DNA from: Caulobacter sp.
GTDB lineage: Bacteria; Pseudomonadota; Alphaproteobacteria; Caulobacterales; Caulobacteraceae
Direction of reading: 5' to 3'
Assembly: GCA_021741355.1 (NCBI GenBank)
Contig: JAIOXZ010000010.1
Coordinates: 42,243 to 106,242 of the forward strand
DNA: 64,000 bases
Shown: in pieces, positions 56,693 to 64,000 of the stretch
How the letters are laid out: every line of letters begins with the position of its first letter
Numbering within the stretch: position 1 is the first letter of the stretch
Notes under the pieces: model-generated
What the model was told of the DNA's origin: nothing
Seen by the model: only the letters and a program-made list of their open reading frames with translations
Databases searched by the model: none
Program-made: the position numbers and the translations under genes

Positions 56693-58501
56693 TCAGGCCG
56701 CCGCGACCGCTTCGGGTTCGCTCCGCGCCGCGGCGTCGGACAGGGCGGCGAACAGCTCGGCCAGATCGATCGGCTTGCGCACCACGCCGTCGGCGCCGGC
56801 GGCGCGATAGCGGGCCACGTCTTCCTCGAAGACATTGGCGGTCAGCATCCAGACCGGGGTCGACGCCCCCGGGCCACCGGCCGCGCGGATCGCGCGCAGC
56901 GCCGTCAGGCCGTCCATCACGGGCATGTTGGCGTCCATGAGCACGATGTCGAACGCTTCGCGGGCCATGGCCTCGACGGCTTCACGACCGTCCTCGACCA
57001 GCGTCAGGGCGACGGACAGAGGCTCCATCAGAACGCGCAGCACGTGCCGGTTGGCCGCGTTGTCCTCCGCCGCCAGAACCCGCAGCGGACGAGCGTCGTC
57101 CAGCATGGGCGCGCTGTGATCGGCGGCGGTCTCCTCGCCCAGTTCCGAGACGGGCGCGGCCAGGCTGACCCGGAAGGCTGCACCGCCGCCCGGCGCGTCA
57201 TCGACCGCGATGGTCCCGCCGATCAGCGCGACATTGCCGGCGCAGATCGCCAGACCCAGGCCGGCCCCGCCCAGCGCCCGGCCTTCCGGCGTCTGTTCGA
57301 ACGTTTCGAAGATCCGGTGGCGGTCCTCTGCGGGCACGCCGGCGCCCTGATCGAGCACCTCGATGGTCACGGCGAGATCGCCGGCCCGGGCCGTGGCGGA
57401 CAGCCGGACCGTCACCACACCCCCGCGCGGGGAGAACTTCACCGCGTTGGACAGCAGGTTGACCAGCACCTGCTCCACCTTGCCGCCGTCGGTCATCAGT
57501 CCACAGGGATCGGGCAGGCCTTCAATATCGAGCGCCAGCGAGACCCCGCGTTCCGCGGCCCGGGGCGTCCAGATTCGCACCACGGTCGTCGCCATGCGGC
57601 GCAGATCGAGCGGCGCAGCCTCGATCGTCATCTTCCCGGCCTCGATCCGCGTGATGTCGAGAACCGAGTCCAGCAGCCGCTTGAGAAGGGCGCCGGCGTC
57701 CAGAACGCCGGCCGCCATCTCCTTCTGGCCAACGGTCAATTTCGTGCGGTGCAGCGCTTCGGTCAGGCCGAGAACGGCGTTCAGCGGCGTGCGGATTTCG
57801 TGGCTGGTCATCGCCAGGAAGTCGGACTTGGCCCGGTTGGCGGCCTCGGCCTGCGCGCGCGCGGCTTCCGCCTCCGCGACCATCGCGGTCAGGGCGAAGT
57901 TCTTTTCCTCGAGGGCGAGCCGAACCGTCGACAGGCTGCGGTCGGTCGATTGCTGGCGCCAGCTGGCGGCGACCACGGCGACGACGAACAGCAGCACCGC
58001 GGCGCCGAAGTGGGCGCTGGGCATCTGCTGCTTCTGGTCGATGCCGATCCACAGCATCGCGCCGATCGAGGGCGTGATGGCCGCCAGATATCCCAGCCGG
58101 CTCATGTGCACCTGCAGGGCGGTGAACATCAGCACGCCGATGATCAGCAGCCCGGATTCCGTGCGCACGATGCTGGTGGTGGCCGCGCCGCGGATCTCCA
58201 TCGCCATCCAGCAGGCGTGCAGGGAGATCAGGAAGACGATCAGGCCGGTGCGGACCGTCAGATCGCGCAGGGCGGCGCGGGCGTCCGGATTGCGCGCCGC
58301 GACCTCGACCGACCAGGCCAGGCAGGCGTAGAGCGCGACATGCAGGAGGCCGAAGCCGATCGAGAACGCCGGCGGCGCAACGGTCGCCAGCAAGCCGGTC
58401 AGGCCCAGCGCCATCGCGAACCGCACGATGGCCATGCCCCGGTAGTGCTGGACGTAGCCGTCGAGCCGCAGGCCGTCCGTTGTGAATGAAGTCCCCGTCA
58501 T
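56693..58501 (-). CDS. Membrane-bound hybrid histidine kinase with receiver domain
   Basis: 602 aa. Six membrane helices (about 25-180), a short coiled coil (about 190-225), HisKA with phospho-His234 in 'SDFLAMTSHEIRTPLNAVLG', HATPase with N box 'NLLSNAVKFSPRGG' and G boxes 'DQGAGVP' and 'GGAGLGLAI', then a C-terminal receiver with intact Asp523 ('DIVLMDANMPVMDG') and Lys ('VVRKPID'). No DNA-binding output and no adjacent response regulator, so it probably feeds a phosphotransferase elsewhere. The membrane sensor has no recognisable ligand domain. Confidence 0.92.
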   Translation of the reverse strand: MTGTSFTTDGLRLDGYVQHYRGMAIVRFAMALGLTGLLATVAPPAFSIGFGLLHVALYACLAWSVEVAARNPDARAALRDLTVRTGLIVFLISLHACWMAMEIRGAATTSIVRTESGLLIIGVLMFTALQVHMSRLGYLAAITPSIGAMLWIGIDQKQQMPSAHFGAAVLLFVVAVVAASWRQQSTDRSLSTVRLALEEKNFALTAMVAEAEAARAQAEAANRAKSDFLAMTSHEIRTPLNAVLGLTEALHRTKLTVGQKEMAAGVLDAGALLKRLLDSVLDITRIEAGKMTIEAAPLDLRRMATTVVRIWTPRAAERGVSLALDIEGLPDPCGLMTDGGKVEQVLVNLLSNAVKFSPRGGVVTVRLSATARAGDLAVTIEVLDQGAGVPAEDRHRIFETFEQTPEGRALGGAGLGLAICAGNVALIGGTIAVDDAPGGGAAFRVSLAAPVSELGEETAADHSAPMLDDARPLRVLAAEDNAANRHVLRVLMEPLSVALTLVEDGREAVEAMAREAFDIVLMDANMPVMDGLTALRAIRAAGGPGASTPVWMLTANVFEEDVARYRAAGADGVVRKPIDLAELFAALSDAAARSEPEAVAAA

Positions 58502-58576
58502 GACGCGACAAATGACCACAGGGGTGTGAATATCCGCCTAAGCTGGGCGCGCCTGCATCGTCCGGCGCCGGAAATG

Positions 58577-59803
58577 TCAGGCCCGGTCCAGCCGCAGAAT
58601 ATCCACGCTCTCACCCCGCTGTGCGGCAGGGGCGCCAGGAAGGCGTCGCAACAACGCGTCGGCGGCCGCGAACACCGTCACGAGCGAGCTGTCCTGATCG
58701 GGGAGGGCGGTCACGCCGGTCACGCCCAGCCGCGCCCGCATCCAGTGTTCGCGCGGGCCGTTCGCGGGCAGGGGTTCGGCCAGGCGCACCGTCTCCATCC
58801 GGTGGGGACGGGTCGCGCCCTGAAGGGCCAGGACCAGCGGCTTGAGAAAGAGTTCGGCGCAGACGAAGGCGGAGGCGGGGTTTCCCGGCAGCCCGAGCAC
58901 CAGACGCCCGTCCGCCAGTCTGCCGAACCAGGTCGGCTTGCCGGGGCGGACGTTGACCGTCTCGACGTCGAGCTCAAGCCCCAGCGTCGCCAGCGCCGGC
59001 TTGACCAGGTCGTAGTCGCCGACCGAGGCGCCGCCCACCGTGACGATCACGGACGCGGCCACATCGCGGACCGCCTCGGCGATGGCGTGGGCGTTGTCGC
59101 CCGCCGGGTCGAGCCGGGTCGGCAGACCCCCCCAGCGCCGGATCATCGGCAAGAGGCCTGCGGCGCCCGACTCATAGATCTGGAACGGCGCGGCGGGGCC
59201 GCCGGGCGCGGCCAGTTCCTCGCCGGTGGCCAGGACCGCGACGCGCGGACGGCGCGCGACGCTCAGCGCCCCACGGCCCGCGGCGGCGGCCAGTGACAGC
59301 TTCCAGGGATCAAGACGATCGCCGGCGTTCAGCAGCACCGTCCCGGCCCGGAAGTCACCCCCGCGCGGCCGGATGTTGTCGCCCGCGTCACCGACAGGGC
59401 CCATCGTCACATGGGCTCCGTCGCGCCGCGTATTTTCCTGGATGATGACGCAATCGGCGCCGGCGGGAACCGGGGCGCCGGTGAAGATGCGCACCGCTTC
59501 GCCCGGCCGCAGGGGTTCGGTATATCCCCGTCCGGCGGCGCTCTCGCCGGCGATGACGAGGGTCGCTTCAGTCTCGACGTCGGCGCGACGAACCGCCCAG
59601 CCGTCCATGGCGGAGGCGTTGAACGGCGGCTGATCGCGGACGGCGGTGATGGCTTCGGCCAGCACCCGGCCGTCGGCGTCCAGTGTCGCGGCTTCAGCCG
59701 GCAGGGCGGCGGCCCGCGCGAGAATCCGGTCGCGGGCCTCCTCGACGCTGAGACCTTTCAGCCGGAGGGCGGGGTCAGCCGACAAAGGCGCGTTCGAGGA
59801 CAA
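58577..59803 (-). CDS. moeA: Molybdopterin molybdenumtransferase MoeA
   Basis: Inserts molybdate into adenylylated molybdopterin. 408 aa with the four MoeA domains: 'DQPPFNASAMDGWAVR', 'GRGYTEPLRPGEAVRIFTGAPVPAGADCVIIQE', the MoCF-binding 'TVGGASVGDYDLVKPAL', 'LPGNPASAFV' and the C-terminal beta-barrel. The start overlaps the ferredoxin-NADP reductase stop by 29 bp on the same strand. No other molybdenum cofactor gene is in the window. Confidence 0.95.
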   Translation of the reverse strand: MSSNAPLSADPALRLKGLSVEEARDRILARAAALPAEAATLDADGRVLAEAITAVRDQPPFNASAMDGWAVRRADVETEATLVIAGESAAGRGYTEPLRPGEAVRIFTGAPVPAGADCVIIQENTRRDGAHVTMGPVGDAGDNIRPRGGDFRAGTVLLNAGDRLDPWKLSLAAAAGRGALSVARRPRVAVLATGEELAAPGGPAAPFQIYESGAAGLLPMIRRWGGLPTRLDPAGDNAHAIAEAVRDVAASVIVTVGGASVGDYDLVKPALATLGLELDVETVNVRPGKPTWFGRLADGRLVLGLPGNPASAFVCAELFLKPLVLALQGATRPHRMETVRLAEPLPANGPREHWMRARLGVTGVTALPDQDSSLVTVFAAADALLRRLPGAPAAQRGESVDILRLDRA

Positions 59804-60593
59804 AATCGCCCGGCTCGGCGTTGGAGCCTTCGGTCATGCCCTGGCTTTCCATGACGGCGGCCATGTCCTTGATGAAGTCCATGCTGCCGCAGAGCATGAC
59901 CCGGTCTTCTTCGGGATTGAAGCGATCCTCGGGGATGCCGAGATCGCGGAAGAACTGCCCGGAGTTGATCAGGTCGGGAAACCGGCCCTGATGCTCGAAC
60001 GGTTCGCGGGTGACGGTGCCGTAGTAGGTCAACTGGGCCCTGGCCTCGTCGCCGACCAGCGGATCATCATGAATTTCGGCGGTGAACAGGTCACGGTAGG
60101 CCAGCTCGTTCACCTGGCGCACGCCGTGGCAGACATAGACCTTCTCGAAGCGCGAATAGGCGTCGGGGTCGCGGGCCACCGAGAGCCAGGGCGCCAGGCC
60201 CGTGCCGGTGCCGAACAGGAACAGCCGCTTGCCGCCTTTTACCGCGTCCAGCACCAGGGTGCCGGTCGGCTTCTTGCCCATCAATACGGTGTCGCCGGGC
60301 TGGATGTGCTGCAGGCGGGAGGTAAGGGGCCCGTCCTGGACCTTGATCGACAGGAACTCGAGAGTCTCCGACCAGGCCGGGCTGGCGATCGAATAGGCGC
60401 GCAGCACCGGCTTGCCGCCGTCCTCGCCGGGCAGGCCGATCATCACGAACTCGCCGGAACGGAACCGGAAGCTGTCCGGCCGCGTGATTGCGAAGCTGAA
60501 CAGGCGATCTGTCCAGTGCTTCACCCACAGCACGGTTTCTTCGAAGAAAGGGCTCGCCTTCACGGGCGCCGCCGGGGCTTCGGCCGTCGTCAT
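59775..60593 (-). CDS. fpr: Ferredoxin--NADP+ reductase
   Basis: FAD enzyme exchanging electrons between NADPH and ferredoxin/flavodoxin. 272 aa from ATG 60593. FAD motif 'RAYSIASPAW' (about 65-74), NADP motif 'LFGTGTGLAPWLSVARDP', and C-terminal 'MLCGSMDFIKDMAAVMESQGM...FVLERAFVG' are seen. The first 16 or so residues before 'KASPFFEETVLWVKHWT' are a low-complexity extension. Overlaps moeA, so the two are co-transcribed. Confidence 0.95.
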   Translation of the reverse strand: MTTAEAPAAPVKASPFFEETVLWVKHWTDRLFSFAITRPDSFRFRSGEFVMIGLPGEDGGKPVLRAYSIASPAWSETLEFLSIKVQDGPLTSRLQHIQPGDTVLMGKKPTGTLVLDAVKGGKRLFLFGTGTGLAPWLSVARDPDAYSRFEKVYVCHGVRQVNELAYRDLFTAEIHDDPLVGDEARAQLTYYGTVTREPFEHQGRFPDLINSGQFFRDLGIPEDRFNPEEDRVMLCGSMDFIKDMAAVMESQGMTEGSNAEPGDFVLERAFVG

Positions 60594-60703
60594 CACGCTG
60601 AGATTCCCTGAAGACCCGCACGGGGCCGCCGCGTCCTCCATGTGATGCGGCGCAGCATGATGTCAACGCGAGGAAGTCTTTGACGGGTGTCAGCGATGCT
60701 GCG

Positions 60704-60889
60704 TCAGGCGGGATCCTGGTCGCCCGTCGGGTCGCTGACCTCGTTCGGCGCCGGGTCGCGGCGGCGGGTCGAGTCGGCGGCGCCGGCCGGCTCTGTGGCT
60801 GGCCGCGGCGTCTCCCCGTCACCCGCGGGCTTCAGGTTCTCGTTCTCGATTTCCCGGTTGCCCGGGCGACGGTCAGGTTCAGTGGACAT
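60704..60889 (-). CDS. Small disordered charged protein, hypothetical
   Basis: 61 aa from ATG 60889 ('MSTEPDRRPGNREIENENLKPAGDG'), almost all Pro, Arg, Asp, Glu, Gly and Asn, and without hydrophobic core. Codon choice and an uninterrupted frame support coding only weakly. It lies alone between fpr and the tRNA-Trp/secE promoter region. No family recognised. Confidence 0.5.
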   Translation of the reverse strand: MSTEPDRRPGNREIENENLKPAGDGETPRPATEPAGAADSTRRRDPAPNEVSDPTGDQDPA

Positions 60890-61017
60890 GATGCGGAAAC
60901 GCGCGCCGGGGCGGTTTGCTCCGCTTGCCCCCAAAGGCGCCTCCTGCTACATCGCGCGGCTTCCGGTTGGCCGGGCGCGCCTCAGGGGATTCCCTCGGGC
61001 GTTCTTGGCGTTGCTGG

Positions 61018-61093
61018 AGGAGTGTAGCTCAGCTGGTAGAGCGTCGGTCTCCAAAACCGAAAGTCGTGGGTTCGAGTCCCTCCACTCCTGCCA
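61018..61093 (+). tRNA. trnW: tRNA-Trp (CCA anticodon)
   Basis: 76 nt. Acceptor aggagtg (61018-61024) pairs with cactcct (61083-61089), D-arm agctcagctggtagagc, anticodon loop ct-cca-aa, T-arm gtggg-ttcgagt-ccctc, discriminator g and an encoded CCA. It precedes secE, a very widely conserved neighbourhood. Confidence 0.98.
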
Positions 61094-61153
61094 CCCTATA
61101 TACGGGGCGCGATGGTCGCGCTCCGACCAGTTGAAAGAGTTTCAACCCGTCCG

Positions 61154-61465
61154 ATGGCCAAGAAAACGGGCAATCTCGCCGCGATGAAACAGCGCGCCGC
61201 CAAGGCCGCCGCTGTCGTCGCCGCGCCTGCTGGACAAGCCTCCACCGCACCCGCGACGCCGAAGAAGCCGTTCAACCCGGTGCAGTTCTTCGGCGAAGTC
61301 CGCGCCGAGGCGCGCAAGATCACCTGGACGAGCCGCAAGGAGACCTGGATCACCTCGGTGATGGTGTTCATCATGGTCCTGATCGCGGCGCTGTTCTTCT
61401 TTGTCGTGGACTGGCTGCTCAGCGGCGCCGTCGCGCTCCTCCTCAAACTCGCGAACGCGGGATAA
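61154..61465 (+). CDS. secE: Preprotein translocase subunit SecE
   Basis: 103 aa from ATG 61154. An Ala/Lys-rich N-terminal extension is followed by the SecE core 'NPVQFFGEVRAEARKITWTSRKETWITSVMVFIMVLIAALFFFVVDWLLS' with one membrane helix. Essential clamp of SecYEG. nusG starts 4 bp downstream, so they form an operon. Confidence 0.97.
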   Translation: MAKKTGNLAAMKQRAAKAAAVVAAPAGQASTAPATPKKPFNPVQFFGEVRAEARKITWTSRKETWITSVMVFIMVLIAALFFFVVDWLLSGAVALLLKLANAG

Positions 61466-61469
61466 CGCC

Positions 61470-62051
61470 ATGACCACCGAGACCACCGTCGAGGCCATCG
61501 TGAAGGCCCCGTCCAACCCGCACCACAAGTGGTACATCGTCCACGCCTACTCGAACTTCGAGAAGAAGGTCGCCGAGCACATCCGCGACCAGGCGAAGAA
61601 CCAGGGTCTGGAAGACTGCTTCTCGGAAATCCTCGTCCCGACCGAGGACGTCGTCGAAATCCGCCGCGGCCGGAAGGTCAACGCCGAGCGCAAGTTCTTC
61701 CCCGGCTACGTGCTGGTGAAGATGGACCTGACCGACGAAGCCTATCACCTGGTCAAGAACACCCCGAAGGTCACGGGCTTCCTGGGCAGCGCGGCCAAGC
61801 CGATGCCGGTGTCCGAAAAGGAAGTGCAGCGCATCGTCGGCGCGATCGAGGAGGGCGTCGAGCGTCCCAAGCCCACGATCAGCTTCGAGATCGGCGAGCA
61901 GGTCCGCGTCACGGACGGCCCCTTCGCCAGCTTCAACGGCACCGTCGAACAGGTCGACGAGGACCGCGCCCGCCTGCACGTGGCGGTCTCGATCTTCGGC
62001 CGGGCCACGCCCGTCGAACTGGAATACAGCCAGGTCGAAAAGGTCGCCTGA
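61470..62051 (+). CDS. nusG: Transcription termination/antitermination factor NusG
   Basis: 193 aa from ATG 61470. NGN domain ('KWYIVHAYSNFEKKVAEHIRDQA', 'RKFFPGYVLVKMDLTDEAYHLVKNTPKVTGFLG') and C-terminal KOW domain ('IGEQVRVTDGPFASFNGTVEQVDEDRARLHVAVSIFGRATPVELEYSQVEKV'). Binds RNA polymerase and couples to Rho or S10. Followed by an inverted palindrome pair before rplK. Confidence 0.98.
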   Translation: MTTETTVEAIVKAPSNPHHKWYIVHAYSNFEKKVAEHIRDQAKNQGLEDCFSEILVPTEDVVEIRRGRKVNAERKFFPGYVLVKMDLTDEAYHLVKNTPKVTGFLGSAAKPMPVSEKEVQRIVGAIEEGVERPKPTISFEIGEQVRVTDGPFASFNGTVEQVDEDRARLHVAVSIFGRATPVELEYSQVEKVA

Positions 62052-62056
62052 TCACA

Positions 62057-62136
62057 GGGGACATGTACCGCAGGTACGTGTCCCCCGATCGAGTGAGCGG
62101 GTTTGGGGGACACGTACCCTTGCGGGTATATGCCCC
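62057..62136. repeat. Inverted pair of GGGGACA...TGTCCCC palindromes
   Basis: Units 62057-62085 (ggggacatgtaccgcaggta...) and 62106-62136 (ggggacacgtacccttgcgg...) begin 5 bp after the nusG stop. They are inserted in the nusG-rplK spacer and leave about 115 bp of non-repeat leader for rplK. Confidence 0.85.
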
Positions 62137-62251
62137 CGTCTGCTACACGCCGCCGCTTCCCGGCTCCGGCCGGGATCAAATCCGTGGGAGGGGTCTGCCC
62201 GCACCACGGCCGCATAGGCGCTTTAACTAGCGCCGCTTAACGGAGACAGAG

Positions 62252-62683
62252 ATGGCCAAGAAGATCTTGGGCTACATCAAACTGCAGGTGGCCGCCGGGT
62301 CCGCCACGCCTTCGCCGCCCATCGGGCCGGCGCTCGGCCAGCGCGGCGTGAACATCATGGGCTTCTGCAAGGAGTTCAACGCGCGCACCGAGAAGGAAGT
62401 GAAAGGCACGCCCCTGCCGACGGTCATCACCGTCTACCAGGACAAGTCCTTCACCTTCATCACCAAGACGCCGCCCGCGACCCACTTCATCAAGCTCGCC
62501 CTGGGCATCAAGTCCGGCTCGACCAAGCCGGGCCGCGAGAGCGCCGGCACGATCACGCGCACGCAGCTGCGCGAGATCGCCGAAGGCAAGATGAAGGACC
62601 TCAACGCCAACGACGTTGAGTCCGCCGCCCGCATCATCGAGGGCTCCGCCCGTTCGATGGGCCTGCAGATCGTGGAGGCCTAG
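62252..62683 (+). CDS. rplK: 50S ribosomal protein L11
   Basis: 143 aa. '[43 protein letters not shown]' and the RNA-binding C-domain with '[48 protein letters not shown]' are intact. 'cggagacagag' gives the ribosome site. rplA follows after 4 bp. Confidence 0.98.
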   Translation: MAKKILGYIKLQVAAGSATPSPPIGPALGQRGVNIMGFCKEFNARTEKEVKGTPLPTVITVYQDKSFTFITKTPPATHFIKLALGIKSGSTKPGRESAGTITRTQLREIAEGKMKDLNANDVESAARIIEGSARSMGLQIVEA

Positions 62684-62687
62684 GATC

Positions 62688-63377
62688 ATGGGCAAGCAAG
62701 CAAAGCGCATTCAGGCCTGGACCGGTGATCGCGAAGCGGTCCACGCGGTCGAAGCCGCTCTGAAGCTGGTCAAGGCGAACGCCACGGCCAAGTTCGACGA
62801 GTCGATCGAAATCAGCGTCAACCTGGGCGTCGATCCCCGTCACGCCGACCAGCAGGTCCGTGGCGTGGTCAGCCTGCCCTCGGGCACCGGCCGCGACGTC
62901 CGCGTCGCCGTCATCGCCAAGGACGCCAAGGCCGCTGAAGCCCTGGCCGCCGGCGCCGATGTCGTCGGCGCCGAAGACCTGGTGGAACGCATCCAGGGCG
63001 GCTTCATGGAATTCGACCGCGTCATCGCCACCCCCGACATGATGGCCCTCGTGGGTCGTCTGGGTAAGGTGCTGGGTCCGCGCGGCCTGATGCCCAACCC
63101 GCGCGTCGGCACGGTGACCCCGAACGTCGGTCAGGCCGTGAAGGACGCCAAGGGCGGCGCCATCGAGTTCCGCGTCGAGAAGGCGGGCATCGTTCACGCC
63201 GGCATCGGCAAGGCCTCGTTCACCGACGAAGCCCTGCTCGCCAACGTCAAGGCTCTGGTGGACGCCCTGTCCAAGGCCAAGCCGACCGGCGCCAAGGGCA
63301 CCTACATCAAGCGCATCGCGCTGAGCTCGACCATGGGTCCGGGCTTCAAGGTCGATACCGCTTCGGTTAACCCGTAA
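62688..63377 (+). CDS. rplA: 50S ribosomal protein L1
   Basis: 229 aa from ATG 62688 ('[59 protein letters not shown]'). The L1 signature '[39 protein letters not shown]' is present. A strong terminator follows. rplJ, normally next, is not found in the remaining 620 bp. Confidence 0.98.
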   Translation: MGKQAKRIQAWTGDREAVHAVEAALKLVKANATAKFDESIEISVNLGVDPRHADQQVRGVVSLPSGTGRDVRVAVIAKDAKAAEALAAGADVVGAEDLVERIQGGFMEFDRVIATPDMMALVGRLGKVLGPRGLMPNPRVGTVTPNVGQAVKDAKGGAIEFRVEKAGIVHAGIGKASFTDEALLANVKALVDALSKAKPTGAKGTYIKRIALSSTMGPGFKVDTASVNP

Positions 63378-63402
63378 GAGTCAGACCTGTCGCAAGACAA
63401 CG

Positions 63403-63434
63403 AACGGGCGGGCTCGCAAGGGCCCGCCCGTTTT
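63403..63434 (+). terminator. Intrinsic terminator after rplA
   Basis: Perfect 9-bp stem cgggcgggc/gcccgcccg (63405-63413 with 63422-63430), 8-base loop, followed by tttt and a T-rich stretch. Confidence 0.92.
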
Positions 63435-63499
63435 CGTTTCGGGGGTGGTCTTGGCGAGCCGGATAGCCGAAGTTATCGTCTGGCTAGATGGAGCCTCCC

Positions 63500-63739
63500 A
63501 TGCCGTTTCGTGTGAGAGACGAAGAGACTGACACGCTTGTTCGGGAGCTGGCGCGCCGCGAGGGCGTCGGCCTGACGGAAGCCGTCAAGCTCGCCGTCAA
63601 AGACAGGCTCGATCAGAAGGATGAGGCCGTCGCCCGCAAGCTCGCGGCGATGAGGGCCATCAGCGACAAGATCGCCAGGCTTCCAGAGACCGGTCTGAAG
63701 GCGGACAAGGCGTTCTTCGACCAGCTTTCCGGCGACTGA
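63500..63739 (+). CDS. VapB-type antitoxin (PSK/Rv0623-like) without intact toxin
   Basis: 79 aa from ATG 63500, with 'ggag' 6 bp upstream. 'MPFRVRDEETDTLVRELARREGVGLTEAVKLAVKDRLD' is the ribbon-helix-helix type N-terminus of the PSK-operon/VapB family; the rest is a helical toxin-binding tail. Toxin genes normally overlap the stop; here only a few toxin codons remain. It lies between rplA and the region where rplJ would be expected, suggesting an acquired TA module that has decayed. Confidence 0.82.
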   Translation: MPFRVRDEETDTLVRELARREGVGLTEAVKLAVKDRLDQKDEAVARKLAAMRAISDKIARLPETGLKADKAFFDQLSGD

Positions 63740-63825
63740 TATTTCTGGACGTCTCAGCCATCGTGGCTGGGTTCGCTGATATACCCGAGGCTCAGCATCT
63801 CATGGTCCGTTTTGGCCGTGGCTAG
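63739..63825 (+). pseudogene. Remnant of a vapC toxin gene
   Basis: The frame beginning at the antitoxin stop reads 'IFLDVSAIVA', the standard N-terminus of PIN toxins paired with this antitoxin type, with ATA where the start codon would be. After about ten codons the similarity ends and the frame stops at 63823-63825. No other PIN motif follows in any frame. Confidence 0.6.
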
Positions 63826-64000
63826 CGACTGCCTCTCGTTCGGCAGACCAATCCGTTTCGCATGACGTGACCCCCATTTCTCATCCAGCCATAACGAGAG
63901 TCCTAGGTTGATCTGAGCCTTCGTTGAGGTGGGTTGCAAGAGGCGTCCGCGCGGAGCCCCCAGGCTGCGCAGCGCGGTCGCCGGTCTGTCCGGAGAGGGC

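Noticed and set aside
63754..63939. A 61-codon minus-strand frame near the right edge
   Set aside because: Composition is not obviously a shadow, but there is no ribosome site, no recognised motif, and it overlaps the vapC remnant. It may be the end of a decayed gene; not enough to call. I see nothing else convincing between 63826 and 64000.

Overview
The window is GC-rich, densely coding DNA from an alphaproteobacterium, most likely a member of Caulobacterales (Caulobacter/Phenylobacterium/Brevundimonas type). The basis is the gene content and order: ybgC-tolQRAB, a LexA-controlled ruvCAB, a zapA / putative 6S RNA / 5-formyl-THF cyclo-ligase / TIGR00282 block, DUF1465, DUF1192, a TrcR-type DUF1013 regulator, an imuA-imuB-dnaE2 mutagenesis cassette, and SOS boxes of the alphaproteobacterial form GTTC-N7-GTTC. 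It is chromosomal core sequence. No phage, transposase, conjugation gene or CRISPR array was seen.

Layout. 1-3.9 kb: cell-envelope operon ybgC-tolQ-tolR-tolA-tolB (tolB runs off the left edge). 4.0-6.9 kb: a receiver protein that has lost its phospho-acceptor Asp, then ruvCAB behind a LexA box. 6.9-12.3 kb: an accessory block (MgtC family, two tandem M20 peptidases, a TPR protein) lying between ruvC and yebC. 12.3-15.7 kb: yebC, TIGR00282 phosphoesterase, fau, candidate 6S RNA, zapA, DUF4164. 15.8-23.4 kb: central carbon metabolism (tkt, purT, gap, pgk, a pair of tiny membrane proteins, fba). 23.4-28.5 kb: VapBC with a perfect operator, a DUF2799 lipoprotein, an MHS transporter, TspO, LysE, bacterioferritin and Bfd. 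28.7-31.2 kb: short-Q-loop cytochrome bd (cydA-cydB-DUF2474). 31.2-41.5 kb: thiE, efp, suhB, small membrane and zinc-ribbon proteins, GDPD, DUF885, an ABC exporter, rpmE, an insertion flanked by a broken second copy of the rpmE 3' end, then DUF1465 and DUF1192. 41.5-50.8 kb: quinone reductase, an Asp/Asn-hydroxylase-like protein, TrcR, ubiX with two DUF465 proteins, an ABA4-like protein, a TPR lipoprotein, and a single-chain biotin carboxylase/carboxyltransferase. 50.8-56.7 kb: SOS mutasome imuA-imuB-dnaE2. 56.7-60.9 kb: hybrid histidine kinase, moeA, ferredoxin-NADP reductase. 61.0-63.4 kb: tRNA-Trp, secE, nusG, rplK, rplA. 63.5 kb to the end: a VapB antitoxin with only a stub of its VapC toxin.

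The most unusual aspect is the density of short inverted-repeat elements. I see at least six families. They are not confined to neutral spacers. One adds the C-terminal tail of RuvC and abuts the ruvA start codon. One adds about 50 in-frame residues to ImuB. One carries a tRNA-Ser 3' fragment and has split the imuB/dnaE2 stop/start overlap, leaving an 11-bp direct duplication. One supplies the stop codon of a membrane protein. With no transposase here, they would have to be mobilised in trans. This gene-remodelling repeat population is the best candidate in the window for something under-described.
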